A stretch of 64,000 bases of DNA from Trema orientale (taxonomy: Eukaryota; Streptophyta; Magnoliopsida; Rosales; Cannabaceae). A model generated the notes under the pieces. The model saw only the letters and a list, made by a program, of their open reading frames with translations. It did not search any database and was not told the DNA's origin. Location: the NCBI GenBank assembly GCA_002914845.1, contig JXTC01000521.1, positions 74,496 through 138,495 on the forward strand. The letters are read 5' to 3'. The position numbers and the translations under genes were made by a program. Shown here piece by piece: positions 46,642 through 58,159 of this stretch; position 1 is the stretch's first letter, and every line of letters begins with the position of its first letter.

Positions 46642-48986
46642 GCCTTGAAATCTTCACCTGCTAAGTTCGAAAGACCTAAATACAAAAGAGTAAGGATGGA
46701 GCTCACTATAACACGGCCTGATGATTGGCACCTTCACCTTCGTGATGGAGACCTTCTCAAATGTGTAATCCCTCACAGGTAAGTTTATTGTGACAAAGTC
46801 ATGGTTGACTTGCATGACACTTCCAAATTATATTTCTTCTGTCGGATTAAGACTCGTTATGAGGAATAGGTTGTCCGTATAACATGCTAAAAGACCGTCA
46901 CTGCAATTCATTTTGATCTGATGTCAATTACACTTACAGTGCTCGCCAATTTGGAAGGGCAATAGTGATGCCAAATGTGAAACCTCCCATCACTACAACG
47001 GCTGCAGCTGTGGCTTATCGAGAATCCATCTTAACTGCACTGCCAGCTGGTAGTGACTTCACTCCTCTTATGACTCTTTATTTGACAGATACGACAAGCC
47101 CTAATGAGATCAAGCTTGCAAGTAAGTCCAACATTCATAAAGCAATTTTTACGCCTTTGTTCAGAATATTACATTTTCGAGTAGGGTTAGCATTTGGTCA
47201 AGATTCCCTTATTGTTTTTGTGTTGTATTTTGTATGACAATGCTGATTGCACTAACAGGGAAAAGTGGAGCTGTATATGGTGTGAAGTTGTACCCTGCTG
47301 GTGCAACAACAAATTCTCAAAATGGGGTTACAGATATTTTTGGGAAATGTCTACCGGTACTTGAGCAAATGGTTGAGCAGAATATTCCTCTTCTGGTAAT
47401 ATTGCCATCGATAACTAATTGTTTGGTGTTAACAATGATCAATTACTTTTAAAATTTGCCGAGTTTGAGTTGATCCTAATCATAATTGTTTACACGGGTA
47501 ACCATCACTGCTTCACATAAGCTGCAAGAAAAGTGAGCGTAGAATGATCACATACTGAATCATGTCATATGGACTTGTTTGCTATGTTAAGTTTCGAGTC
47601 CATTTGTTAAAATTTGTCTCATCTTCAAACTTCCAGTGCATATTTTGATTTATTTCAGGTTCATGGGGAGGTTACGGATCCTGATGTCGATATATTTGAT
47701 CGGGAAAAGGTTTTTATTGACACTATTTTGCAACCCTTAATCCAGAGGCTTCCACTGTTGAAAGTTGTAATGGAGCATATAACCACTGCAGATGCTGTTA
47801 GATTTGTGGAGTCATGCAAAGAAGGTTTATTTAATCACTTAAATGTGGTTCATGAGCCTAATCCTTCAATATTCACACTTCAACTTTGTTCTATTTTGTT
47901 GGTTAGGATTTGTGGCAGCAACTGTCACACCGCAGCATCTACTTTTGAATAGAAATTCTATATTCCAAGGTGGATTACAGCCTCATAATTATTGCCTCCC
48001 AGTGCTCAAAAGAGAGATCCACAGTAAGTTCCGTTCAACTTAACTTTGAAAGGGCAAATATAGGAGAATAACTTTATTGTCTAAATAGAGTTTGTCACTT
48101 GTTATTAACTAACATTCTAAACTTGTATCATCTGAATGTGAAGTGTTCTCTCTCTAGCCAAGATTTATTGATGGATTGCTTATTGTGAATAATCCTTGGA
48201 TCATTAATTTTTCTCAATATACTCCCTTCAGTTCTTACTTTTTTAGTGCACAAACAAAGTAACAAGCAGAAGCAAGTAGTTTTAAGCTATTGGAACTGGA
48301 AGAATTTGTCATGAACATTTGTTTATCTATTTTTTTCTTTTTCCTTTCTTGAGCTCATTATTGTTTCTCATTTAGGACAGGCTATTGTATCTGCTGTTAC
48401 GAGTGGAAGTAAAAGATTTTTCCTAGGAACTGATAGTGCTCCACATGAGAGACGAAATAAAGAATGTCCTTGTGGGTGTGCTGGTATATTCAACGCCCCT
48501 GTAGCACTATCAGCATATGCCAAAGTCTTCGAAGAGGTAATACTTTTGCTTTATAAATTATTGGTTTTTTCTTAGGACTGTCCTTGGATATGAATATGGT
48601 CGAAACTCGGCTTCTTACATGGATCTAAATCTTGGAGTATCTTTCAGTTTTTGCTATGGATTGGACCAAGTATAGTATTGTATTCACTATTCCTAATATA
48701 TACTAGTGTGTAAACTTTATTCGCTACCTGATGATAGTTACATGCATTTAGTTTATATTAAGATGCTCGTATTTTTTCACAATCATTTCAGGCTGGTGCT
48801 CTTGACAAGCTAGAAGCATTTACAAGCTTTAACGGGCCAGATTTCTATGGACTTCCTAGAAACACCTCAAAAATAAAATTGAGCAAGAACCCTTGGAAAG
48901 TTCCAGATTCTTACTCGTTCTCATTTGGAGAAATTATCCCAATGTATGCCGGAAAAACACTCGAGTGGAAACCATCCGTTTTCTGA
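46642..48986 (+). CDS. PYR4: Dihydroorotase (class II, pyrimidine biosynthesis), 7 exons recognised
   Basis: Exons: 46642-46778, 46940-47121, 47259-47395, 47659-47824, 47907-48023, 48376-48536, 48792-48986; all GT..AG with consistent phase. From the conserved [18 protein letters not shown] (ATG at 46696) the protein is 346 residues, like bacterial PyrC. Catalytic residues are present: DWHLHL (two zinc-binding His), GVKLYPAG (the Lys that is carbamylated), LVHGEV and VVMEHIT (His ligands), and [10 protein letters not shown] (catalytic Asp). Reaction: carbamoyl-aspartate to dihydroorotate, third step of de novo UMP synthesis. The frame is open for 18 codons before this Met back to the acceptor, so an upstream exon, possibly with a targeting peptide, is expected but not identified. 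Intact; its 3' end was copied to 31732. Confidence 0.95.
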
Positions 48987-49995
48987 ATCAGCTTTCAGTT
49001 AAGAGGTTATGATTTTATTTTCCGTCATCTCTTCCTATGAATTTCAAAAGCTCGTTTCAATCACAAGTAGAAGCTGACAACTTTTAGGACTCCTTTCAAT
49101 TACTCAGCAACGTGTGAACAATTTTGAGATTGTTCCTATACCATTTTAGCTTATTTGGGTTGGTACTGTTTCTAGTGCCGAGCTTACTAGTTGAGAGTTG
49201 ATGCTAGTGAAGCACTGCTTGTCTTGGTGTTTGATTGTAATAAAAATTAAATGATTGTTATGTATTTTCATCATTCATTGGAAAAGAATAACATGGTATT
49301 TGGTTTAAATTAAATTCTGTTAATTTATATTCACAGTTCTAATATTGCTTTGACCTCTTTGAATAGTTTCTTTTCCTCAGACAAACTGTTCATTTCGTGT
49401 AGAATCCGATATTGTAATATCTAAATCAACAATCCCATAAAAAGCAAGTTAAATAAAATACGAGATAACAAAACTTTTAACTTGAACCAAAAAATCTCGG
49501 TTTACTCTTACATGTTTGTCAAGTCTGTCTAAAGATGAAGAGCATGAATCAATGGTTGACCTCTCTTCGTATATGCAAAGCTGAGGTTGTTCAAAACTAT
49601 TTGTGAAAAAACCAATTTTTGTTTCTTTGACTCCGCACTAGCCTTGAATTCCATTTCAACATTCTTTAGGCTTATCAAATGACACTTTTTGAATCGTTAA
49701 TCTTCCTGTAGTTAAAAAAGTTATGTAACATTACATCATCATCTTGTAATTATATCTTTTTTTTTTGTTCTATTATGATTGCTATACTTCTCCTTTTAAA
49801 ATCTGACATGAAAAAAATACAAGTACTTGATCATTGAAGCTTCTAGGCACTAATTTACGTACCATTAGATTATTCATTTTGTCCTATATCTGAGAAAGTT
49901 CTTGGTTTATGATTCCAAGTAGCTCTTTAGCCTCATGTAGCCTGGATTTTGAAGTGGGAGTTTCATTTAACTAGATGTTGTTTGTAGTATGTAAT

Positions 49996-50624
49996 TAGAG
50001 TTGTCAAGAGGGTTGGGCCGGCCCATTAGCATAGTTGCAGGACTAAAGCACGGTATGGCACGCCAGAATATGGGTCGTGCTAAATATGATCCAGTTATGT
50101 GAGCCATGTTAAACTCATAGATTAAGCACGATGGGCTGAGTATGGCACAACATGCACGTAGGCACGGTATGTTAACACGTTATAGTATTTTTACATATAC
50201 TTTTTCTAATATATAAATGCCAATCTCATTAAGAGACACTTAATCGATAATCATTTATGATATGCAAATATTTTTTAAATTTTATATTTTAGTTCTCCTT
50301 TGGTGTTAAAATTTTTATATTTAATTTTTCGCACTAGTATCTTTTTATACATTTAAATGATAAAAACAAAAAAAAAAATCATAAAACGACTATAAAATTA
50401 ATAAATTTTACCAATTAAATGAGCCACTTTTGGCACAAATAGACTAACATGTCTATGCATGTGGGCTAGCACGGCACGACACGAAGCACGTTAGAGTATG
50501 GGTTAATAGGCCATACCGAGCCAATGATTTTATATTTTAGGTAGGGTACGGCACGACATGAAAGTATGTTTGTACCCACTTAAATGGATCGTGCCGGCAC
50601 GATACGATACGTTTGACAACTCTA
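49996..50624. mobile_element. hAT-like element with perfect 12-bp inverted ends
   Basis: Starts TAGAGTTGTCAA and ends TTGACAACTCTA, exact inverse. The flanking 8 bp are TATGTAAT and CGTGTAAT, six of eight matching. No coding capacity; both ends are rich in GGCACGAC-type repeats. Confidence 0.75.
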
Positions 50625-50805
50625 CGTGTAATGCATTCTCATTCTCATTCTAGTTCTCATCACAGCAATATTTGTTGTCTCCTTGACTTTCAAGGCTCTT
50701 TCAATAAAGTTAGGTTTCAAAATTTCCATGACACTGGCCTTGCTAATATTTATATAGTGGAAAACTTAAGAAATGAATAGAAGGGTACCAAAAAATAATG
50801 TCAAA

Positions 50806-50809
<4 letters not shown>

Positions 50810-50861
<52 letters not shown>

Positions 50862-51514
50862 TTCTCTCTAGAATCGGGGTTCTCTTCGCTCCAGCAGTGT
50901 CCCTCCGCCAGCGGCCTTCCTCCGTCAACAGGTGCCTCTCCTACCGGAAAGGGGGGTCTCCCCTTTCTCCGATATGAGAATTTTTTACAGTTTTCTTTCC
51001 TTTTTTTTTTTATAATATTATTGTTCAATAATCCTCCTATGAGGAGAGGTAATTTTCTTCTTAGATCTATCTCTTGGGTGGTCTTGATACCCCTAGATCT
51101 AGATCTGTGGTTGTTTATAGTGTTTATTTTTGTTTTTGTTATTTTAGTCCACCTAGATCTAGATCTATAGTGGTTTCCTTCCAGATATGTTCAGATCTGG
51201 ATCGTGTATAAGATAGTATTTGTCCTCCTATGGTTTTTTTGATGAGAAACAAGAGACACCAACAACAAATGCTAAAGGGAAGTTCACAACGAGCTAACTG
51301 CTGAGGCGTAGAGCTCTATCGAAGCACACACTAATAATAATCTGCATAAATCTCCTCCTCATGAGTTGATTTCGCCAAGATCTCAGTGTATAAATTTCCT
51401 TCTAGGGTTTTTATTAAGTTTTTATGATTGTTTGGTTTGTAATTAAAAATCATTTTATGGGTATTGTACTATCCTTTTATTATTAATGATAGTATTTTCC
51501 TAAAAATAAAATAA
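50810..51514 (+). mobile_element. Poly(A)-type retroposon in duplication copy 2
   Basis: Flanked by AATAATGTCAAAAAC (about 50795) and AATAATGTTAAAAAC (about 51515). Starts with (GA)n (50811-50858) and ends ATGATAGTATTTTCC with an A-rich tail. It has repeated AGATCTAGATCT phrases but no coding frame. Confidence 0.65.
50811..50858. repeat. (GA)n microsatellite
   Basis: Uninterrupted GA run of about 23 units; the sister copy at 33769-33789 has about 10. Same locus by duplication, so the length changed after the duplication. Confidence 0.9.
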
Positions 51515-51690
51515 AATAAATAATGTTAAAAACTGGAATGAAGTTTGAGCTTAATAGTTAACTAGTCGTTATACATACTTTTCGCGAGGTAGTATTAGTA
51601 TTGCATACATTAAGCCTAATTTATCTTTAAATTAAAAAATATATTTATCACTATATTTATTTTGATGCGACGAATGTAGCCCAACTATTT

Positions 51691-52282
51691 GTTGGATGAA
51701 CTAAATTTAATATAAAGTGTCATTATTATTAAACTAAATATAATATTATATAAAATATAAAAAAAAAATATTTATATCTATATTTATTTTGATGAGATGA
51801 ATGTAACACAACTATTTATTTGATGAACTAAATTTAATATAAAGTATCATTAATATTAAATTAAATATAATATTATATAATACATATATGTTACAACCCA
51901 ATCATAACATGAAAAAATAATAATAGGACGAATCATATTATGAAAAAAATAAGAATTAAATTAGAAATTTTCTAAAAATTTTAAAAATAGAATACCTGTT
52001 TTTATTCTCCAATGTTCTGTCGCTAAGCTAAAACACATCCAAAAAAAATCCGGAGAAAAACAAGAAGGGAAAAAAAGAAAGAAAAAAAAAAGAGTATGTA
52101 AGAACTTTTTGGCATAAATTTGGGTAGGTCTGACGGTACGAGGACCCGAGTGAGTGACCGACCCACCAAATTGTTACCAATTTGCGGAGGGCGAGATAGA
52201 GAAGGAGACACAGAGAGTCATTGGTGCTGCACAGTGAAAAGAAAAAGAGTCCGAGACTTGGGCCCAGTAGCAGTCAGTTGGT
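51691..52282. other. Upstream region of the carbamoylputrescine amidase gene
   Basis: The first part repeats an AT-rich phrase (ATGAACTAAATTTAATATAA at about 51697 and 51823). From about 52100 the sequence becomes GC-richer, with a GA-rich leader (GGGCGAGATAGAGAAGGAG) that is probably the 5' untranslated region. Confidence 0.4.
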
Positions 52283-52294
52283 GTGCGAATGCGA

Positions 52295-55200
52295 ATGGAG
52301 AAAGGGAAGAGAGAGGTAGTGGTTTCGGCTCTGCAATTCGCTTGCACCGACGATGTCTCCACCAACGTTGCCACCGCCGAAAGGTCTCTCTTCTCTTTAC
52401 TCACTCTACCTTTTATATTCTGCTTTCACTTTTCAATTTCATTTTTATGGGGGTTTCATCTACAAACACACTGACAACAATTTCATGCACTCCTCTCCAC
52501 TCCACTTCTATTCCTATTTATGATGCTTATGCTTCCTCTTCTACACTTTTCCCTATATCTGTTTCTTGTTTTTCCAGACTGCCCAGAACAGGAGATTATT
52601 ATTATTAAATGATGAAACATTGAGATTTCTTTCTTCAATTTAATCGCAGATGCATCTTGAGTCTTACTTAAGCCTTTTCTCCTGTTCATTTGCACCACTT
52701 ATATATATAACATGTCTCAAATAGTTTTATATATATTTTCTTATGCTGGTATTGTCTTATTTATTGGATAAAATGGTTTCACTTGTTTTAAGAACATTTT
52801 TCTCACATAGTAGAAATTACTATATTATTGGATAAAAATCTTTGTTGCCCTTTTGTGTGTTTGTTCATGTGATTTGCTTTTGAGACAAAACTTACTTATT
52901 GCCCTTCTTCCATATAGGCTTGTCAGAGCTGCTCATGAAAAGGGTGCAAACATCATTCTCATACAGGTTTATTCCAACATGAGACCTATTATATGCAGTT
53001 TCTGTATAACCTTACTGCTCCTGATATAAACGATAAATACATTATGATGTGTGTTCCATGTTACTCCAGCGTGTGTTTAAGAATGCTTTTTACGTATTTA
53101 CTGCATGTCTTATTGATTATATGTGTATAACTCGTCATATTGTCTTAGACACTAACGAACAATTAACAATTTTAGCTCCTAGTAGTAACTGTATTTGGAA
53201 TCCTAGGTGGTCTATGTAAAGCAAATAAACCCACTCGTGGAAGAAGAGGAGTAAGATTACTTTTAATATGTCTAGAACAGTATACGGGTATATGTTTCTC
53301 ATTAGACTCATCTATCTAAACTTGTATTATGTCTTTGATCCTTTTTTGGCCATAGTATTATGCTTGTAGTATTGAACCACTGTTAAAGAAAATTGGTTTT
53401 GTTGGATATATCTTGTGAAGTTGTAAACAAGTTGCTGGTTCTCCTCCTTCATGGCTTATAGTGGATATTGTTGGGATTTTATGTTGTGCCATGTTCAAAC
53501 ATTAAATTTATTACACTTTTATATCGTAAGTTGAGCTCTATGCTCTGTCCCCCAGAAAAATCAGCTCTCCCTTACACCATATGAACCAATTACAGGATGG
53601 ACTTACAATTTTACTTGTCATTTGGAAAGAGTGGTCAGCAAATTCCTTTAGCCTTTGATGGTCTATCCGATATATGTGTATTGTCTGATGTCATAAAGAC
53701 AACTTAATTCTGGATTCCATGAGATAATGCATGCATTTATTACGTAACTGTTTAGTTTCACGCATTGCTGCTTCTTGCCTATAATCACTCGCTTTTGTGA
53801 TGCGCATACTCACAGTAAGGGTTCAGGATGGTTTGCCTATAATTATTCTGAATTCCATTATTGTACTCAAAGTCATTCTTTCACTTGTAGGATTTAAAAC
53901 TACGTATGTGTTGCTTAATAATCTCTACTTTTGTGAACTGCTCAGGAACTTTTTGAGGGATATTACTTCTGTCAGGCACAAAGGGAGGACTTCTTTAAGC
54001 GAGCTAAGCCTTATAAGGGCCATCCGACAATTCTGAGGTAGAAATTATAAGTGACGACTCTCAATTTCATCTTTTATCTAGCTCAATGCTCCTATTACGC
54101 AAACACACCATGTTAATATCATTGTAATTCATTACATTCTTTATAGGATGCAGAAACTTGCAAAAGAGCTGGGTGTGGTGATTCCTGTTAGCTTCTTTGA
54201 AGAAGCAAACAATGCCCATTACAATTCAATTGTCATAGTTGATGCTGATGGGTCAGATCTTGGACTTTATCGGAAGTCTCATATTCCAGATGGACCAGGT
54301 ACTCAAGAGGGCATAATCATCCTTTTGTGTTTTCTGTCCGGTTTGCTTACGGCGAGTAGTTCTCTCCTACAGGTTATCAAGAAAAGTTCTACTTCAATCC
54401 AGGTGACACTGGCTTCAAGGTGGGTGCCAAATACAACTGCAGAGTGTAATCATTCTATTGGGTATTTTTGGTGATTTTGTTATATGGTAGTGAATTATAA
54501 TATCCTGCGAAACTTATAGTCATGCTGTTGGCAAACAGGTTTTCCAAACAAAGTTCGCAAAAATTGGAGTTGGTAAGAAGATCTAATGCTTAGTTTTTGA
54601 GCTTTATTCATTCACATCAAGTACAAATGTAGTGTGCTTAAAAAACTTGCCTGGTAATTTCCAAATCCAAAGCATGGATACCTCTGCATTCAAATTGCAC
54701 CTTCCACTTCAAATATGCAAGCTAAACTTAATTATTGACAACATTTGTCGGTTTTTTTTAATTATTATTTTTTATTGTTTTTTTCCACCTAATTAAGTGA
54801 TGAAGTGATATGAAAAACTCAAGCCTACTGCTACTGCATATCTTTTCAGCAATTTGCTGGGATCAGTGGTTTCCAGAGGCGGCCCGAGCTATGGTTCTTC
54901 AAGGTGCAGAGATATTGTTTTACCCTACTGCTATAGGTTCGGAACCTCAAGATCAAGGACTTGATTCACGTGATCACTGGAAGAGAGTTATGCAAGGTCA
55001 TGCAGGAGCTAATCTGGTAAGTTTTTTAGACTCTTAGCTTAATCTTTGTATCAAGTTGGAAATTATTTTGTTTGTTTTGGTTGGCTAACTTCTTCTGCTC
55101 CTGTTTTCATGTGCCTTATATTGGAAGAATTTTTAACTTTTTCATTTGTTTAAATTAGTAGAATGCAAGAACTCCTTTGGACCAACATTAGCAATTCAAT

Positions 55201-57114
55201 AGTTAAAAATCACAAAAACTTGAAGAAAATTGGGTAGCTCCAACCCAGATAAATTTTATTGTTATCCTTTTGCTATCACCATATTGCCACTAAATTTTAA
55301 TATCTTCACACAAATCCCAAAATATAATACTCATATTGAAAAAAGTAAAACTATTTAGATCCCCTCAAAATTTTCAAAGCAAAACTCAATATCCCTTGAG
55401 TTTAATTTTTTTTTTTGAAGGAAAAATAAATCTTATTAATTGATTACCATTCTACAAAGCCACTCAAAATTTTTCTGTCCCATGTAGTGTCTACATCCTC
55501 ACCCATTTTATCAGAAATTCTTTTATTTGTATCTAACAACAAATATCATCAAATTGCCAGTGCTGCCGAATTCCTCAGTTTCTTTCCTCTTATTACCATG
55601 GTGATAAACTATAATCTGAAAATTTTTTCACTAGATCTAGGAGTGACACAACCTTCTAAACACTGCCAGTAATTTATCCAATAATCTAGTAGAAAAAGAG
55701 CAACAAATAAATAAATGGTCTGACGTCTCAGAGTTCCTTTTGCATGAAATGCACCATGTAAGTTATGAAACGGTTTTTTCCTCTGCAAAACTTTGTGAGT
55801 CCCAATTTTCCTGAAGCCAATTACACTAACAAGTCATACCAGCTGGAATAGGAAAAAAAGAAGTGAAAGCACATACTTATCTAAATTAAAGGGAAGAAAA
55901 GGGGAAGACTGTTATTTGTTACTTAAATAGGAAGTGTCTTAATTATGGACATGTTGAAAGATTAATTTTCTTTTGACATGGCATGCTAGTGTAATTTTCT
56001 TTCGAAAAATTATCAAGCATTGGGAGTGATTTATTGATGATGACCTCAGGTGCCTCTAGTAGCTTCAAATCGCATCGGCAAGGAGATAATTGAGACAGAG
56101 CATGGAAAAAGTGAGATAACATTTTATGGGAACTCCTTTATAGCAGGTATTGCTTTTGTTGCCTTGTTGGATTTTCACAGTTTAAACACCTTCATGTAAT
56201 CGTATTTTTGTGCCTACTTTTTTGTTACATATAATTTGTTTGATAAGAAATGGAACTTGTATTAAAGAAGAAACAATACAAGTAAAAGTGGATAAGAATT
56301 CCGACTAGGAACACAGGGGACACCAGTCCCTGACCAAAGCAGGGGAAAAAACTATAAGAAGAGGGGACTCCAATCCCTGACTATGTCAGGATAAGAAAAG
56401 CTACTAAAAGCCTTTACATCGTGTAGCCATATAGCTACCCAAAATCTAATCCTATTTCACACTGAGTCCACACAATCTTCAATTCCATCAAAAATCCTAC
56501 TATTTTGTTCAAGCCATAAAGCCCATAAACCTGCTAGAACAGCCACCTTCCAGAGTATTCTTCCTCTTTTGTTGAGATGAAGTCCCTGGCCTAATCCTAT
56601 TTAGTCTGAACAAAATCTTGGGACCTCCCAACTTCTTTCAAACTCCTTCAGCATCTTCCACCATAGCTTTAGAGAGAATCTACAATGAAGGAATAAGTGA
56701 TTTGTAGACTCGCAATCCTTTTTGCAAGGGACACACTAACCCGGAGATTAAACTTGATACGGTCTTCTTTTTTGTAACACATCCTGAACATTCAACTTTC
56801 TCAAAGCTAATAACCAAGTGAACACCTTAACGTTAGATGGGACCGGGGATTTCCAAAAATTTTAGCTCCACTAGAGATAAAAATTCATACGGTCTTCTTT
56901 TCTGTTATATATAATAAGTCTGCATACTTTAATGTTAGGACCCACCGGAGAAATTGTGGCAACTGCTCATGATAAAGAGGAAGCTGTTCTTGTAGCAAAA
57001 TTCGACTTAGATCAAATTAAATTGAAGAGACATAGTTGGGGAATATTTCGTGATCGACGTCCAGAATTATACAAGGTGCTACTGACATTAGATGGCAGCA
57101 ATGTTCCATCCTGA
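52295..57114 (+). CDS. CPA: N-carbamoylputrescine amidase (nitrilase superfamily, NLP1 type), 9 exons, about 300 aa
   Basis: Exons: 52295-52383, 52918-52966, 53946-54037, 54147-54298, 54373-54419, 54539-54572, 54850-55016, 56050-56146, 56939-57114; phases agree throughout. The chosen start gives MEKGKREVVVSALQFACTDD, in line with the family; an in-frame ATG at 52283 would add MRMR. The nitrilase triad is visible: Glu in ELFEGYYFC, Lys in YRKSHIPDGPG, Cys in AICWDQWFPEAAR. Further family blocks are GSEPQDQGLDSRDHW and PLVASNRIGKE. Known: the enzyme hydrolyses N-carbamoylputrescine to putrescine, CO2 and ammonia, the last step of the arginine decarboxylase route to polyamines, and forms homo-oligomers in the cytosol. 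Intron 8 carries a LINE tail without damage to the splice sites. Intact. Confidence 0.96.
56236..56900 (-). mobile_element. 5'-truncated LINE tail in amidase intron 8
   Basis: The minus strand contains the post-RT zinc domain (CVPCKKDCESTNHLFLHC near 56745-56690) and the W-rich tail of a plant L1 LINE, with many stops. Flanking sequences TTTGTTACATATAAT (56221-56235) and TCTGTTATATATAAT (56901-56915) match at 13 of 15 positions, a probable aged target duplication. It is antisense to the amidase gene. Confidence 0.75.
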
Positions 57115-57762
57115 TGACTTTTACATATAAAGTATGATGCTTATCTTTCAAATGATTAATAAATGTGTTGATTGATGCCTATCTTCAAAGTGATTGATAT
57201 AAACGTGCTTTTGAAATTTCTCTTTCTCATGTTCTAATCTTCAGGAAAGGGATAAAGAGAAATATTTAGAGATGCACGTAAAATAATGTCTAATATGAAA
57301 CGTTATTAAACTTATTTGTGTTTCTTGCAATTGAGCTTGAGATCAAAGCAGTTGTGATAACATCGATACTAAGCTTCAACACTTAGTAGTTTGTAGCAAC
57401 ACTGCATTACAATTGTCTTTTACCCACTTCTAAGTAGACCCTCAATTAGAAGATTAGCTATACCAAAATTTAAATTGGGAGAACTTAGTAGAAAGTTACG
57501 TCCTTAGTGAATTGGTTCTTGGTTTCTATAATAGTGTCCAGTTTATATTAATTAATAAAGTGCTAAATATGCTTTCTTTTTCACTGCTTGACATGTGGAG
57601 TCCACCATGCTCTATATTTTTACTAAGATACTCCACATTTCAAACAGTGAGACAAGAAAATGGAAAAAAGAGTAGAATTAGCACTTCCCTAATTAATAAG
57701 TCAAATTTGTTCCCCCATAAACTATTTCCAGCAAATTTCTACTGAGACTTTGTGCTTATTGA
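57115..57762. other. 3' flank of the amidase gene, nothing else recognised
   Basis: Probably includes the amidase 3' untranslated region up to about 57350. No further gene or repeat was seen before the duplicated segment at 57763. Confidence 0.4.
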
Positions 57763-57853
57763 GATTATAATGTCAGTCACTTATTTCATTATGTCTAGAA
57801 TATAGTTTATTGTACCACTGAATGACCTAGAGATTATAATGTCAGTCAATTAT
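57763..57853. repeat. Tandem 68-bp duplication that received the copia insertion
   Basis: A unit starting AGATTATAATGTCAGTCA and ending ACTGAATGACCTAG fills 57763-57830. A second unit starts at 57831 but is interrupted after ATTAT by the LTR; its remainder, CTTATTTTATTATGTC...ATGACCTAG, lies beyond the element at 60213-60263. Confidence 0.85.
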
Positions 57854-58147
57854 CGAAGAAATTAGAGAGAAAATCCTCTTATTTTATTTACATTCACAAC
57901 ACAAAATACAACCAGGTTTTATAGAATTTCAAGGAAAGATAGCCTCTACAAACAAACAAAAAACCAGTTCTTAAAAACAGGGATTCCAAGCATAAAAACA
58001 GGAAAAGTAAAACAAAATACAATCCCTGAAATAGGGAACATAAAAATGGTTACTGAAAACAAACCAGCCAAAATACCCATAAGACAAGGAGAAAAAATAA
58101 ATAAAAGAAATCAGAATAGTAAGAATAAACAATTCTGAAATTCCACA
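57854..58147 (-). repeat. 3' LTR of the copia element
   Basis: Reads TGTGGAATTTCAGAATTG at its start on the minus strand and ends TTTCTTCG. It is 294 bp, equal in length to its partner. Confidence 0.9.
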
Positions 58148-58159
58148 CTCCCCCTCAAG

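Larger units (their letters stand above)
48500..51690 (+). repeat. Segmental duplication, copy 2 (parental) with the dihydroorotase 3' end
   Basis: Corresponds to 31732-34620. It begins inside exon 6 of dihydroorotase and extends through the gene end, a hAT-like element and a retroposon. This copy keeps the 245 bp missing from copy 1 and has a longer (GA)n tract. Confidence 0.93.

Noticed and set aside
52120-52608. 162-codon plus-strand frame across the amidase start
   Set aside because: It is in a different frame from the conserved MEKGKREVVVSALQF start and runs through the intron; it reflects the open GA-rich leader.
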